Below the pieces are notes generated by a model. That model saw nothing but the letters and a program-made list of their open reading frames with translations, made no database searches and was not told where the DNA came from. Both the position numbers and the translations under genes were made by a program. A stretch of 64,000 nucleotides of DNA from Apostichopus japonicus (lineage: Eukaryota; Echinodermata; Holothuroidea; Aspidochirotida; Stichopodidae), in the NCBI RefSeq assembly GCF_037975245.1, contig NC_092565.1:12704499-12768498 (forward strand), written 5' to 3'. Positions 1-13,400 of the stretch are shown here, piece after piece (the stretch's first letter is position 1; every line of letters begins with the position of its first letter).

Positions 1-615
1 GAATACATTAGTTAATTTGTGCTTCCATGCTGCTGTTTAGAGATACAGATGTAATATGGAAATGAATGATTTAGTAAAGAACTACTTGTAGGTTATTTTT
101 GAAATATAAAAAAATCCAGATAAACAAGCAAAAATGTGGCTATATTAAATATTATGTGACCAAGAAACTGTAGAAACCAAATGTCTACCAGATGTGGGTA
201 TAAGTGCAGCTACACATAATGGGAAAATGTATTTTGAGTTATATTAAGACATTTTTCATGTTAAAATACATTACCTACCATTTAATTTTACCCATTAATA
301 TATGACACAAAGTTTAAATGATATCCCCAAGTACTCAAAATTTAACGAAACTTATGTGTCTTGAAATTTTGAAATGTTATACTACTTGTATAATTTATTT
401 GGTTTTGATATTTCAGCAATTGAAAATGAAATTTGAAAAATCAACCTTATATATATTTTGTGTATAGTTAATACAACAAACTAAAGGGCTGAATGGGTCA
501 TATGGCAGAGAACTGAATTGGTTCAGCTTAGTAAGCTTGGTTTGAATCCTGTGTTTAATAAAATATAATATTTGCTCTTTTCAAATCTGTCTATTTTTAT
601 TTGTTTACTTTACAG
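1..615 (+). other. Intron of the CFAP46-like gene
   Basis: AT-rich sequence without a usable reading frame. It ends in a pyrimidine-rich stretch and an AG acceptor at 614-615, so it is read as the intron before the first exon visible in the window. No repeat or regulatory element was recognised in it. Confidence 0.6.
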
Positions 616-3600
616 AGTTGTCAAGCTTCTAAATCCATGAGTGAGATGTTATCTAGAGCTCAGCTAGACCCAAGTACTTCACAACAGGCTACTCTATTCC
701 ATCAGAAGGAACTGATGAGGAAGAGAGACATTGAGAGTAACTGGTCGTACAGCACCTTGTCAAAGGCTATCGTTGATAATTTGAATGATACATCAGAGGT
801 ATGTACCAGCAGAAATAGATACTATGACATTGATTGTGCGCTTTACTCATTCAAGCACATTCATTCAACAATATGAACGTATTAATTGTAAACCTATATT
901 AATTATTTTTTTAACAATTTATTGTAACAACATAATTAATTGCTTAATTAACATATTAATTGTTAACCATATTAATTAATAATATAATTAATTATATTAA
1001 TTAATAATATTAATTAAAAGGTTGGGTTATCGTGGTTCTCACAATTGCTGTGACTTTAAAGATCTAATATGTTTATTCAGTAGATAAAAGTAAGTTTCAT
1101 TCAAAAGAAATACACCAATACCCAAATGTCAGAAAGTATTAAATTATACAAATATTAGTTTAGAACAAATTTCTTCATAAACACACGCTGATAATGTTCA
1201 TCGCAAACATTATGCAAATTTTAAGGCTAGGCATAGGTACATTGGTGAGAATAGGTTCTATTAAAGTCTTGCAGGCTAAATAAATGTTGTGATTTTTTGG
1301 TGAAAAAGATTAACTCTCTCCATTAGTACAGACAGTGGTATAACGTTAGGATTACATAAAGTTGAATATAACCAGTTTGGAGCTCACTTTTCTGAACCCA
1401 ATCTATTATAATTTTGCTCACATCCTCCATTGTTCCACACTGGAGTATAAGCTTTAGTTAGGAGTCAGTTGAGAGTGACGTAAGGAGAGATGTTACTGAG
1501 GTGGTAAGAGATTATTCTCGGTTATTTATCCTCGGATCAACCAAGTTTTAGAAAGCGTACCTGAGCAGCCAGCTGACAGGTTCTTTTATGTTTAGTGAAT
1601 AACGAATCAGGTTTAATGGCAGTCATAGTGACATGGAATATTTGTCAATATATGTCAAAAACATGATATTATTGTTGATTAAATTTATAATACCTTGCTC
1701 TACTTTTTTGCTTCTTAAGGCTTGGAAGAGATTAAAGATCAGTCCTCAGCATATGGAGATAGTGAAGGAATTCCCATCAAACTTTAATGTCATCATTCTA
1801 CAGCACACAGAAGACCGGTAAGCTCCCTCCCCAACACCAATTTTACCATTTCCTTTTGATTTTCAAACCTCAGCTTATTTTTCATAATTATTCATGCAAT
1901 AATTGATACATTTAATCAAAGTTATATTCTAAAGTATTCATGAAAATTTTTAACCCTGTGATATAGATCCGTGTTGTATGGAGCATTTATGGAGAGACCG
2001 AAACCAGCTGGAACTAAAGAAGGGGGTAAAGGGAAGGGTGCTCCCGGCACCCCATCTAGGGCTCGACTTGTCAAGGTCAATGTGGATCCTATGGCTATTA
2101 AACACCTTACCCAAAGGTTTGTCCATTTTCGTCAAAGCTCTTGAATGTAATTTACTTTGATATCTGTTGTAGGTTTTTGGAGTTTAAGACGTACTGTAAA
2201 TGTCTTCTCAGAATAAGATGATCAAGTCATCTACAGCCATTAGATATAACTATGTAGGCTATAAAGCTAACAACATTTTGCAAATTTATTTTCTTTTAAT
2301 TTGGTATGTTTTTCTTTTGATTTGATATTTTTCTTTATTGGAGGAGGAGAAGGAGGGTGGGAGGGGAAGAATTGTGTGGTTTTGTTTGTTTTTGTAGTTT
2401 TATGGGGGAGTTTGGTATTTTGCTTTGTTTTTGTTTTATCTTTATTTGTCTTACATGTTTTTTTATACAGCATGAAACAGCACAAACATGAAGTGATGCA
2501 GACCCTCTTGAAACTCCAGTTTCGTAAATCACAGCAGGCCCAGAGGCTTGAGATGTTGGAGAACCTGACAGATGACATGAAGGAGAGCTTAAAGGTAAGC
2601 CCACATCTCGATTGATATAATTATAATAATAATAATAAGCATCATCAAGAAATAGACATAACCATGATATCATTGGGGGGGGGGGGAAAAATCATTGGGG
2701 GAAAGTGTCCATATTGACTAGCAGTAGGGATCATGCACCTTGTCGAAATCATGATGAAATAGTAAGGAAAATATTGTCATCCCAAAAAGGTTGTGTTATT
2801 AAAACTTGTCAAACTTGCTTCAAGTAGTTTCCTGGAAGAGTAAAGTTGGAGTTTTCTGATAACTTTGAAGGGGAAGCGTATGCCACAGCTGCAGTGTCAA
2901 CTAGGGCTTTAGAACTCATGTCCAGAGTTGGACCTTCATTCCATTTTTCTGTGGACCTGGACTGTGACTAGCTGGACTCGGACTTGGATTTGGACTCAGA
3001 TTTGACTCGTGTTTCTCAATAAGTGCTCTTTGTGACGGGGAACGGAAGGGTCTCGATGGGGTCGGCTGAAAAATAGTTTTCAAACGATTCCTTCCTTTGT
3101 TTCAGGATTTCACAGGAGACTTTGAAAAGGCGGAGGAACACCTTCAGGAGAGTTTCTTGGGAATCTTGAAAGAGCTTGAGGAATATCTTAGACCTGTAAC
3201 TTCTTACTTCCAGCCAGTAATCAGGTGAGAATTTACTTCAACGTAGTTACCTTGGCAACTAATATGGTTTAAAATGCTCTTGTTAATGAATTGCATAATT
3301 GCCATGTGGGGACTATCAGTTACTAACCCTTAACCCACAAAGAGAGAATAAACTGTCAAAAAACTGCTTATCTCTTCAGTAAAGCACCAGTATTGTAGTA
3401 ATAGTAATATATGTAGTAAATAGAAGTCAGCGGATCTGTCACTTTCATCCTTGCTGTTTCTTCTTCAAAGGCAAACAGAAATAAAAACATACTTTCTTGG
3501 ATCTGACATATTTCTCAGTCAAACTTGGGAGGTATTAAAAACACCCCCCCCCACCCCCCACCCCAAAAGAAACCTACAGGGAAAGAGAAATGTTAAGCAA

Positions 3601-6268
3601 CTTGTGTCCATTCCTTACACCAACATTGACTCTTACCTGGTCTAAATATTTCCATACTTAATAAACCTCAAACCACTCTGCCTTTCATAGCGAATCAGTC
3701 ATATTTTACAGGCCCGTTCTATCTGGTTTTAGTTGAGTTACATGCATAGATGGCAATAAGAGAATTATTTCCTGAATCTATTGACTAATCTGTTAATATT
3801 CTCTCACAGTCAGCTGGATGCCGCCTGCGCTCCAGTCGGTAAGGACTCCTCCGCTAGTGGTCCAGAAGAGTTCATCATCCTCCTCGCCGATAGATGGTTA
3901 CTGGAGATGCCTCTGGAAGCTCTAGCTCTGGTATCATCACCAAACTTCACCTCCATCAGCAGAGACTTCTCCTTGCAGATGTCACATCATCGAATTCACA
4001 AAGAACCAGAAGGTATATTATACTCCTCCTCCTCCTCCTCCTCCTCCTCCTCCTCCTCCTCCTCCTCCTCCTCCTCCTCTTTGGATTTAAGTTGTTGGCT
4101 GTTTGTGATCAATATGAAGCGATCATCCGATGCTAGACAGATATAGTTTTCCATCCAGGAATGCTTAAACTGCATACTTAGTTTGATGGCGTATGGCTGA
4201 CCTTTCAAACTGGAAAAAAAAATGTTTTCTCTGAGGTCACTGGTGTTGGAATTCAAACCTAGAGGATTTCATTTTGCTCTTTTCCAAAAAAAAAAACGTT
4301 TTTGAAGTTGACTAATACAGACCATTCACTTTTACCTTCAACTGGCTATTTATTAAACTGATAGGTTTGTTTTCTGAAGAAAATTTAGTTACCATTTCAG
4401 AGCTGTATCTCAGTTTGGGGCAAGATAATGAGATAAAAATATCCAATCACTGGGTGATCTCTTTCAACTTTTGACCAGATACCTTTAGTTTTATCAAAAA
4501 TTGTTCTCATAAAACCAAATGTTAATGAAAGAACTGAGTGTGTATTTTCACAGCAACCTTAAAACACCCTATTGTTTGTATATGGATATTTTGAATCCAA
4601 ATTTTTCCTCACTGTTTCTCAAATCTATTCTACTTTAATTTTTGTTTTATACTAAAAACAAACCTTTCTTTGGAATAAAAAAACAAATTATGAACAACAA
4701 AAATTGTGGTAGGTACGATTTTGTCAGCGACATTCAAAAACAAAAAGTAATTTTAAAAGTGCGTATTCCAAAGTTTATTCTTCTTGTTTTTTTTTTGACT
4801 GTTTGTTTTAGAAAATACATAATATCAGTCTACATATAATATCCATATACTATGAGTCCACACATAATATGAGTCCATAATGCCCACAATTTAAATGCTA
4901 ACAATAGCCCTGAAAGACCTATCTGGACAACCTTTGATATTTTTCTTCATGCTCAACACTACTATTGTTAAATAAATCATTGTTTCTGGTGTCCTTATTC
5001 TTTAACTTCTTTCCCTGCAGCGGCCCCAACCGATGATGGAGACGACAAGAAGAAGAAAGCAGCAGCAAAGGATAAAGCAGCCAAGGAGAAAGAGAAAAAT
5101 AAAAATGTCAAGATGGTGAGTTGTGTTTGGAAATACAATTCATATGTCTCATCTTTTATTTTTGGTTCAGATGTCAGTGCTTTTCTACTGTTTTGTTTAT
5201 GTTCTGTTTGAAACTCAGAAAACCGACATATGTCACGATTTCTCTTAGTATTATTTATAACAGTCAACACAGTCTGCAAATAAAAGTATGACATATGTTT
5301 TTTTTCTGTATGTGGCAGCTTAACACGGTGATTGGTCAATATCCAGCTGCTGCTGGTATCAGCCAATGAGAGGAATTTAACAGGAAAATTAAATAATAAT
5401 AATACTGTTATATGTCAGCGACATCTTTAATGTAAAACTTTACCATGATCTGTTTATGCAAGGACCGTATTTGGACTTTAACCAACTATGGTTTATTTCT
5501 TGTGATGAAATATTTCTTCTTTTTTTTGGGGGGGGAGGAAGGGGGGCTCGCAATTGCTGACTTCAAACATCCACATTAGTGTAGCCAAAAAAAGACACAC
5601 AGGCTTCTGTAAAAGGCAAGAATTTAACAATAAAATTGCATGTTTATGATTATTTAGTTTAACTGCAAGCAGGTTGCTATTATCATTTCTCCAATATTTG
5701 CAACTAGCCTTAAGTCTCAGTTTTTGTTGAGTACTTTTGTTTTTTACTTCATCTGTTGATAATATTTGTATCTTTTATAGATTCCAATAGACAGAACTCC
5801 TCCTGCATACTGCCTCCCAGTGGATACCAATACCTTCAAGTGTATCCTTCTAATATGTGATATTTCTATCAAAATATCTCATTTATCTTCCACTTTTAAT
5901 TCCAATATTCTGTGTGAATTGACCAAACTTTCCACAGCTTATTCTGCTTTACTTTCAAGTACAAACGCTTCATATTTTGCTTGCACTTTTAGTAAGGTAA
6001 CTTGTATAAATAAATGGTTAGTATTATCTATTTGATAATTTTATTGGAAGAACTTTTAATATCAAGGCAAACAGTACACTCTCTGCTCAGCCTCTTCAGC
6101 AAGTGAATAGTTGCTAGTAGAATTTTTATTGAGGGTAACTTAGATAAAATTTGCTTTTAAAAGGTTGATACTCTTAGCACCCTTGACTGATTACACCATA
6201 CAGATATCATTGATCCATACTGTGATGTTGTGAAGACAGGTCAGTTTTAATGTCATTTCCATTACATC

Positions 6269-6304
<36 letters not shown>

Positions 6305-9300
6305 TTCCACTTTTATATAGCGCTTTATACCAGCGATAGGTCTCAAACCGCTTTACATATGTTATATTACCCCTGGTCAATGATAACCTGTCCCAGAGAC
6401 AAGCCCTCTAAATGGCTCCAGTTATATACTGCGCCCAATGACAAGTTACCTCAGAGGTACCCATTTAATCCCTGGTTGTAGCGAGGCAATTGAGATAAAG
6501 CATCTTACCCAAGGATACAACGTAGTGAACTAGACAGGAGTTGAACCAGCAACATAAGTAGTTTAGTATTGGTTCCCATTTATGGCCACACTGTTAGAAA
6601 TACCCATAATGTGTTAATAGTATACACAGGCCTTTAGTCAACATGCATACTGTATTCATATATGTTATAGGAGAAAGCATATTGACAAAACATGATCAAC
6701 ATTTATATGATGGACATGTATACATAGGAAAATATAACACTTCAAGATAGTCAGACCTCAAACTGTACTCATATGCTGACTGTAGCAGAATTAACTTTGA
6801 CAAATGTCAGCTTAGGAAAGATGTCTTTGGCAGTAACAGTACAGTAATGTGTTTGATCAAACTAGTTGCCATTCATTCATTGCAGTAGGTGATACTGATG
6901 TAGTTACAGTACCTTTAAAATGTCAATCTTTATTCTAATACCCTCTACAGATGATAACAGTCCCATAAAAGTCACGCAAGATGCCCTGACCGTATATCAG
7001 AACCAGTTTACAGCCAGATGGGAGGGCATTATGGGTGATGATCATGTACCAAGGTATGACAAATAAACAATATATGAATAATATATGAAAAACAAAATGC
7101 AAATAATATCTCTTGATGACACATGATAACAATTCAAAAGTGTTCAAATTTCAATAATGACATGAACCAGACATGGTTCAGCATGATGTGAAATGCAACT
7201 GCATCAAGGATGCAGGCATTACAGCTATTAGTAGAATAAGGGTGTGTGTGTGTTGGGGGGGGGGGGGGGGGAGGATATTGGAGGGGATAAGGATGGAAAA
7301 GGGTGAGCTGAGAAGAGATAGATGGGACAAAGCAGGTTGGATGAATTAAAGCAATTACATTTTGCATAATTTGTTTTAAAAAGGGTAGCTGTACTTTCCA
7401 ATGAAAATAATTTGAAATATTTTAAAAACTTGTATATAACTTTATAGATAACTGAGATGCTTAATATGGCTTTACCTGTTTTCTGATGTAAACCATCATA
7501 AATTCCATTATTCCATTTGTATTTGATTTATATCTTATATTTCTCCTATTGAGGCATTTTTGGTTTCTTTCACATAGCAGGGTGATTAACATACTTAATA
7601 AACCCTCAAGGAGACAACTTCAAAGGAACTATCTTTTTTTGTTTATGTTTGTTTTTCATTCGTAGCCTTGGAGAATGGGAACAACAGATTACTGACTGTG
7701 GTAGCTTCATCTTCTATGGCCTTGAGAAATTCTTTTCTCATGTTCCTCCATTTAAATTAGCTCCAATGAATCTAGCCGGTAGGTGACATATTTTACTTCA
7801 CCATTACAATTTAATCACAGCTCTGCCCTTATAGCTGAAAGTTAAAAATCCATCAAGACCTGTTTTATCAGTTGTTTTTAGATCTTGATCTTTCACTTGC
7901 CGTCACTTTGCAAAATGAAAGACTTAAAAGTTTAAGGTATCATACTCCTGTACCGTACAAAATCCTGCTTGGATCTACGATAGATTTAAAAGGTAAGGTA
8001 TCGCACTCCTTTACCATACAAAATCCTGCTTGGATCTATGGTAGATTTGAAAAAGTAAATTATCATACTCCTTCACTGTACAAAATCCTGCTTGGATCTA
8101 TGGTAGATTTAAAAAAGTAAAGCATCGTACTCCTTTACCGTACAAAATCCTGCTTGGATCTATGGTAGATTTGAAAAAGTAAATTATCATACTCCTTCAC
8201 TGTACAAAATCCTGCTTGGATCTATGGTAGATTTAAAAAAGTAAAGCATCGTACTCCTTTACCGTACAAAATCCTGCTTGGATCTATGGTAGAAGCCAAT
8301 TATTAACTATTTATATCATCTGTAAACTAAGTAATGTGTCATGAAAATTGGAACTCACAGCAGCATGAAAGACCTTGAAATGATTTCTCAACATTAAGTC
8401 TTAGATACTTTCTTTTGTCTTTCTCTGTTTATTGACAAAATGAATATTCATAAATAAAAATACTTTCAAGTCTGTCATGTTTACATATTATGATTACATA
8501 TTTCATTTGTCATATTTCATTTGTCATATTTCATTTGTCATATTTCATTTGGCAAACACCAGTTTCTTTGCCTGGAATATCAGTAATGCACAATTCATCT
8601 CATTCTAGTCAGTAAATGTTATATCTTTACAATACCCAAGGACATTCAATTGAGGGCAGAAATTCTTTACTCTCTCTAAAGTTTCTAGTATATATTTTTC
8701 TACATATATCACAGATTGTAATTTGGCAATGTTACTGGACATGGCCCAAACAAGCGACAGTTTTATGAGACAGTCAAAGATAGACGTGGAGAAGAGGTGA
8801 GGCAAAGCATTTGAACTTATTCAAAAGTAGTAAAACTATTCAGTTTAGTGCACACTATGTTTACTTGTCCTTGTTATATGTAAATCAGATCTTACATATC
8901 TATTCCAGTGTTAGTCTGGGGATCAGATACTGTATGTTGATGCTTTTCCAAGAAAGACAAATGTGCCTCGACCAATTCGTTAAACTATACCTCCATCAAT
9001 GTAACAATTAAACGAGATTGGTAAGTTTAGCTAATTCAGTTTTAGAATTTGGAATTGAATTTCCAATGTTTCTCCCTATTTTTTTTATTATTCAAGATAA
9101 GTCTTTCAAATATATTTTTGGTATCTGATGGTATGAGGTAAAAACACAAAATAAATTTGACAAATGACTGACACTGGCCTATATAAAATTGCACATAAGG
9201 AATCATCTGATCATCAAGGCGTAATATTTGATGACTTTTTTTATTGTTAATCTCATAGTTTTAAAACAGCCTAGTGTTAGTTTTAATGAGCTATTTAATT

Positions 9301-10187
9301 ATACAGTTATACAAGTCATAACGACGTTGGGTGTTTACTCTCGATCGTTTCTCCATCCTTCCCGTCCAGCTCAAATGATCTGTCGTTAGAAAAGCCGGTC
9401 GATACCGCCATGTTGCTGAGTTTGACAGGAGTGAGTTGCATCCTAGCCAACCAGTGGCATTGCAGCCTTACAGATAATGCCAGAAACATCCAAACGATCT
9501 TAAAAGGTAATTATAATGAATCATAAGTTATTGCAATACATCAATAACAGCCCCCACCCCGGGAAAAAAAATTGGTTTGGGTAAAATATGGTTTGATAAA
9601 TTTGTATGTTTGCACATTTTACAAATTTTCCAAATAACATGAATACACAGTATGATGGTTGGGATAAACCACAGAAAGTTCCAATCCATACCTCCCTGCT
9701 GACATGGTTATTGCATAATTGTTTAGCTAAACAAGTTGTAGCAATACTGCATCTCGTTTTTCCTTTTTCCAAAGCGATTCTTGAGACTGGTCGTACTTCA
9801 GGACAGACGGTTAGAAGGATGTTCATTCCACACTGGAGACCTCAGGGTGAAGAACCATTGGGTGAGGAGGAGGAGGGGGAGGAGGATAAGGTGGGAACAC
9901 CTCAACCGGGACAAGGGAAAGAGAAGGATGGAGCGGGGAAACCAGCAGATAAGAAGGTGAAGAGTGCAGACAGCAAGTCCAGTAAGGCAAGTAGAGGAGG
10001 AGGGCAGAAGGGGAAACCTCCCACCTCTGGGAAGAAGAAGCAGAGTAGAGATGAAGCTGAGTTAGCAGTGGTCCAGCAAGAGAGTAAAGAGGATGGAGGA
10101 GCTAAAGAAGAGGATGTTTTCTTGAAGAGAAATTGGTACAACGTAGTATGCTATGGATTACCAAACCTCATGGTTGCAAATGTCTAG
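616..10187 (+). CDS. CFAP46: CFAP46-like central-apparatus protein, C-terminal 638 residues (5' part outside window)
   Basis: Fourteen exons: 616-798, 1720-1817, 1967-2116, 2471-2594, 3106-3224, 3810-4012, 5021-5115, 5781-5841, 6204-6239, 6951-7053, 7666-7778, 8715-8796, 9370-9506 and 9775-10187 (stop TAG). All introns are GT-AG, every phase matches, and the sum is 1917 nt, so the model is internally consistent. Seen: a block around LLADRWLLEMPLEAL and SISRDFSLQM (exon 3810-4012), then GSFIFYGLEKFFSHVPP (exon 7666-7778), a MLLDMAQTSDSFMRQS block, and the end WYNVVCYGLPNL. From memory these match the C-terminal region of CFAP46/TTC40 (about 2,700 residues in vertebrates). Known for the family: a component of the C1d projection of the axonemal central pair, working with CFAP54, CFAP74 and CFAP221 in ciliary motility. 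A Lys/Ala-rich linker (exon 5021-5115) and a Glu/Lys/Gly-rich linker (exon 9775-10187) are low complexity. The N-terminal TPR part must lie upstream of position 1. Confidence 0.82.
930..1018. repeat. AT-rich TTAATTAA palindromic cluster in intron
   Basis: About 90 bp made almost only of overlapping TTAATTAA and TAATATTA palindromes, inside the intron that follows the exon ending at 798. It would fold on itself in either strand. No target duplication or known family was seen; probably simple-sequence expansion. Confidence 0.5.
4024..4080 (+). repeat. (TCC)n microsatellite beside a splice donor
   Basis: About 19 uninterrupted TCC units that begin 12 nt past the CFAP46 exon end at 4012. The reading frame stays open through the tract and would encode poly-serine if the intron were retained. 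Confidence 0.95.
6266..6560 (+). repeat. Dispersed repeat with (AAT)n head and TATAGCGCTTTA motif
   Basis: An (AAT)n tract (6266-6304) is followed by TATAGCGCTTTATACC and, near the far end, by ACCCAAGGATACAACG and a GTTGAACC segment. This order is familiar from a short non-autonomous interspersed element found in many marine invertebrate genomes (recognition from memory; family name not certain). It sits in the CFAP46 intron after the 36-nt exon at 6204-6239. No target duplication was resolved. Confidence 0.55.
7930..8293 (+). repeat. 61/62-bp tandem repeat, six copies, with a 124-bp dimer
   Basis: The block AATCCTGCTTGGATCTA recurs at 7961, 8022, 8084, 8146, 8208 and 8270, a period of 61 once and then 62. 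Copies 3 and 5 share one variant (AAATTATCATACTCCTTCAC) and copies 4 and 6 another (AAAGCATCGTACTCCTTTAC), so the last four copies are two copies of a 124-bp dimer. The array lies in the CFAP46 intron after the exon ending at 7778. One frame stays open for 82 codons only because of the period. Confidence 0.95.
8497..8552 (+). repeat. 14-bp tandem repeat, four copies
   Basis: CATATTTCATTTGT occurs four times head to tail (the last copy ends GG). It lies about 160 bp upstream of the CFAP46 exon starting at 8715, within the intron. Confidence 0.95.
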
Positions 10188-13100
10188 ATTTATGGTCCTT
10201 TAGTTGGTAAGGTACTCTAATAGTTTCAAAATTGAGTGTATTGAGAAGAAGGCAAGTTTAAAGCCAATTAGCTTTTAGGTTAAAACCTGGTGCATCGAAT
10301 GGGGGGGGGGGGCAGTGGTGGGGGGAGGGAGGCTGAAATGGGTAGGGGGAGAGAAACTGTGTGAACTAATGAAGATTAGGGGGGCTAAGGGTTCAGGCAA
10401 GACTATGCACACGGTGGGAGGACAATAGTACTTGGTTTATATCATTAAGTTTATCCATCTCCTTTGTATAGCTAACAGTCACTTTGGTGAACTACTCACT
10501 TGTTTTATGAGCATTTTTAACATGCTTTTACAAGTGATGAGTTTGGTGAATTCCGAGTTCTCCATTGGAAACAATGAAACTTAGCATGTTCGCATGGTGT
10601 GTTGAATACGGAAATAATGAATTTCCTTTGGAATGATATTCTTTATTGATGTGCCTAGGGAATATAACCTTGAATATGACAACTTTAAAATTTCGTTTTC
10701 TTTATTAAGAATTTACGCTCCAGCTCCTTTCATTGTCCAAATTATTATTTACTTAAAATTGGCATGCCTGAAAATATCAAATTTCAGAAACCATGCTTTA
10801 CAAATCTCGCTATGTTTCTTTGCCCATACACTCATATACAGTCATATAAGAAACAATTTATCCCAATACTATTTTCTTCAAATTTATAACTAAATGTTAC
10901 TACATGTATGTAGCATGTTCCATTTTCTTCTCAATGCTTTGTGGGAGCTCCCAGCTGTTTCATTGAACTTCCAGTCTTAAAGTCTGTTTATATTTTAATG
11001 ATTGAATTATTTAAATTATCATCCTTTTTTAGTGGATCACTTTGGTATTCATTGGTCACCTTGATATTGTGGATTGCCTTGTTTTTATACATATTCATCA
11101 GAGTCCTATTGTATATAAAGTGGCTTCGAATAATTTCACCTTGAAAATAACCTGCTGTGGAAGTAATGTCTTATCCCATGTTTCTAACTGTAAATGAAAG
11201 ATAACGGCTACTTCCTATTCCTTTATAAATTCTGAATATTATACACAATAACATATATCTAAAAAAAAAAGAAGTGTAATGTTGTGATTTTACTTCTGGA
11301 TAATATTTGATCAATTAGGGATGACACCATACAAGAGAAAAAACAGGACATTGTACTTCACATCCTTCGAGAAAGTTCTAAATGGCATTAATTTTCATGT
11401 CACTACTGAATGTTATCTGCTAATGTTAATGGAAGCTCATTCAAACTTATATGAAATGATTCCAGGTTTGAGTTGATTAGCTAAATAAATCATCAATTAA
11501 TTCTGAATTTATTGCTGACATTGAGTTATGAATAAACAATAAAATAACAGAAACAAACAAACTTTTTGTTTTTCTTCTTTTTTTCGTCTGACATATTTTT
11601 CCTGAACTTTGACCCAAGCAGAATAAGGTGCCATGCAGATGAGCCAGTTTATGAAAAGCAATACATCTTACTAACATCATATCATCTTGAACAGTCACCT
11701 GTTTTATAAACCATGAATTCAAAGTTAGCATTTCTCTTTACCACAAGAAGTTTATTACCTGGAAATTTTCAAAGTAATGTTTGCAGATAATTTAAAAGAA
11801 AGTAGCCCGTTGTTGTAACTTTGTAAGACCTTTCCTGTTATTTATAATGAGATACCGTGAAACCTAATGGTACAAAGCAATAAATAATATGTATGCAACA
11901 CAAAAAACATATCATTAACTGGTTGACAGCATTAAGCAGGAAATTAAAAGAGTCTGGAATGGCATAAGAAAATGCTATCCAAATATAGGCAAATATGCTA
12001 CATACATGCATAGCGGTTTGTCAGCCGTGCTATTCAAACCCGAAAAAAACTAGAGGAGGTTAGATCTGTGTGAAACAATGCAAAGTGAGGGTATATATCG
12101 CTATGCAATGTGTATATTACCAGTTTGTAGTGACAACCATAGGATAGGATATTATTTCTTGGTGAGTAAATACATTCCTCAAAGTGAGGATATACATACA
12201 GCTTTGCAATAAGTGTACCAACTCCCACACCCTCCCCAACACCAGGTAAGTTTGAAGATAAAGTTCTTCCATAAGAACCTCTGTAAATCCTGCAGTAGGT
12301 CGGGCAACCGTACCATCCGTTTTCCATTTTACCAACACAACATATAGGAGACCTGTTCGCTGAGCAGTCACAATGAAGTAAATGATCTATTAAAGCTGGT
12401 ACAATCTTTTCACTGAGATGTGCTAAATTTTGGTGAAGAAGTTAATTAGTTTAGTACTGTTGCATAACCACTACACATCAATCTGTACTCCATCACGATG
12501 AAACACTTTAACAAATCAATTTCCGAAGCTGTAAATTACTGCCTACAAACTTGCGAGAACTTTGTCCCGAATACCATTAACACAAAACTCAGCAAACATG
12601 CTTTATTGAATGGATACTCTGCCCAGATTTTGAAGCATTAATTTGGTTTTCTTAACCCATTGATCAAAGCATATGTAAGATTCTTCCAGATCACTTTAAT
12701 AAACTTCTTTGGAAATGAATTTTTCTTTTTAAATATATTGTTACCATTTTTGCTCCAAATATAGAAATGATTATCAAAGCCAGATGAAATGAAATAGCTT
12801 TTCAAAAATACCTCCATAGAAAGTGAGGTGACAAAGTGAGCTAGAGGGAGGTTCTAGCATGTTAGTATTCTTTAACTGTGTGACAATAATTTCATGCATT
12901 CTGTATGGAATGTATCCCAGAAGTAAATATTTGATAGTTAAATTGATTCCACAGCATGATTTGGCATAAACCACATAATCGTCGAGATGGTCTTCAATTC
13001 CAGCAAATTATCCCCAGCCTCTGATTACCTTTGATTAAATAGGTCGAGTTAACGAGGCTATAAATAATTTCACATTCTGAAAGGTATTCTCTTCTTCCTG

Positions 13101-13400
13101 AATCTGCCATTAACTTACCCATAGACAGCATCACATTTCAACAGAACTCCCAATTTAATCACATTAGGTTTTAAAGTATGTTTTCAACAGTATATCCATG
13201 CTCATATGAAGTAACAAAGTAAAGCAATAGTCTCATTATTTCTACTCTTGATTTGCCTCTCTACTCTCTCATCTCTTCTTTTGCAAAATTGTTAGAAAAT
13301 TAACACACAAACGTCCCCAGCCCCCTCCCCCCACAAAAACAAAATGGTCCTTCAAGTTTATTGCACAACTTCCAGGTCAGTTGACAGTAAAAAGTTCCAA
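10188..13400. other. Convergent intergenic region between CFAP46 and TTC1
   Basis: The 3' sides of both genes face each other here. The region contains poly-G tracts near 10300-10330 and AT-rich sequence. Candidate poly(A) signals: AATAAA on the plus strand at 11484-11489 and again at about 11531 for CFAP46, and TTTATT (AATAAA on minus) at 12602-12607 for TTC1. The open frames here have no family resemblance and are treated as chance. Confidence 0.5.
13357..13362 (-). terminator. Candidate poly(A) signal of TTC1
   Basis: AATAAA on the minus strand, about 40 nt past the TTC1 stop codon (13401-13403). It would give a very short 3' UTR. Another AATAAA at 12602-12607 is the alternative. Cleavage sites cannot be seen from sequence alone. 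Confidence 0.3.

Noticed and set aside
7872..8120. 82-codon open frame on the plus strand
   Set aside because: It is the 62-bp tandem repeat read through; repeated peptide with no family likeness, inside an intron.
12034..12371. Two overlapping minus-strand frames of 97 and 84 codons
   Set aside because: AT-rich intergenic DNA between convergent genes, residue composition like random translation.
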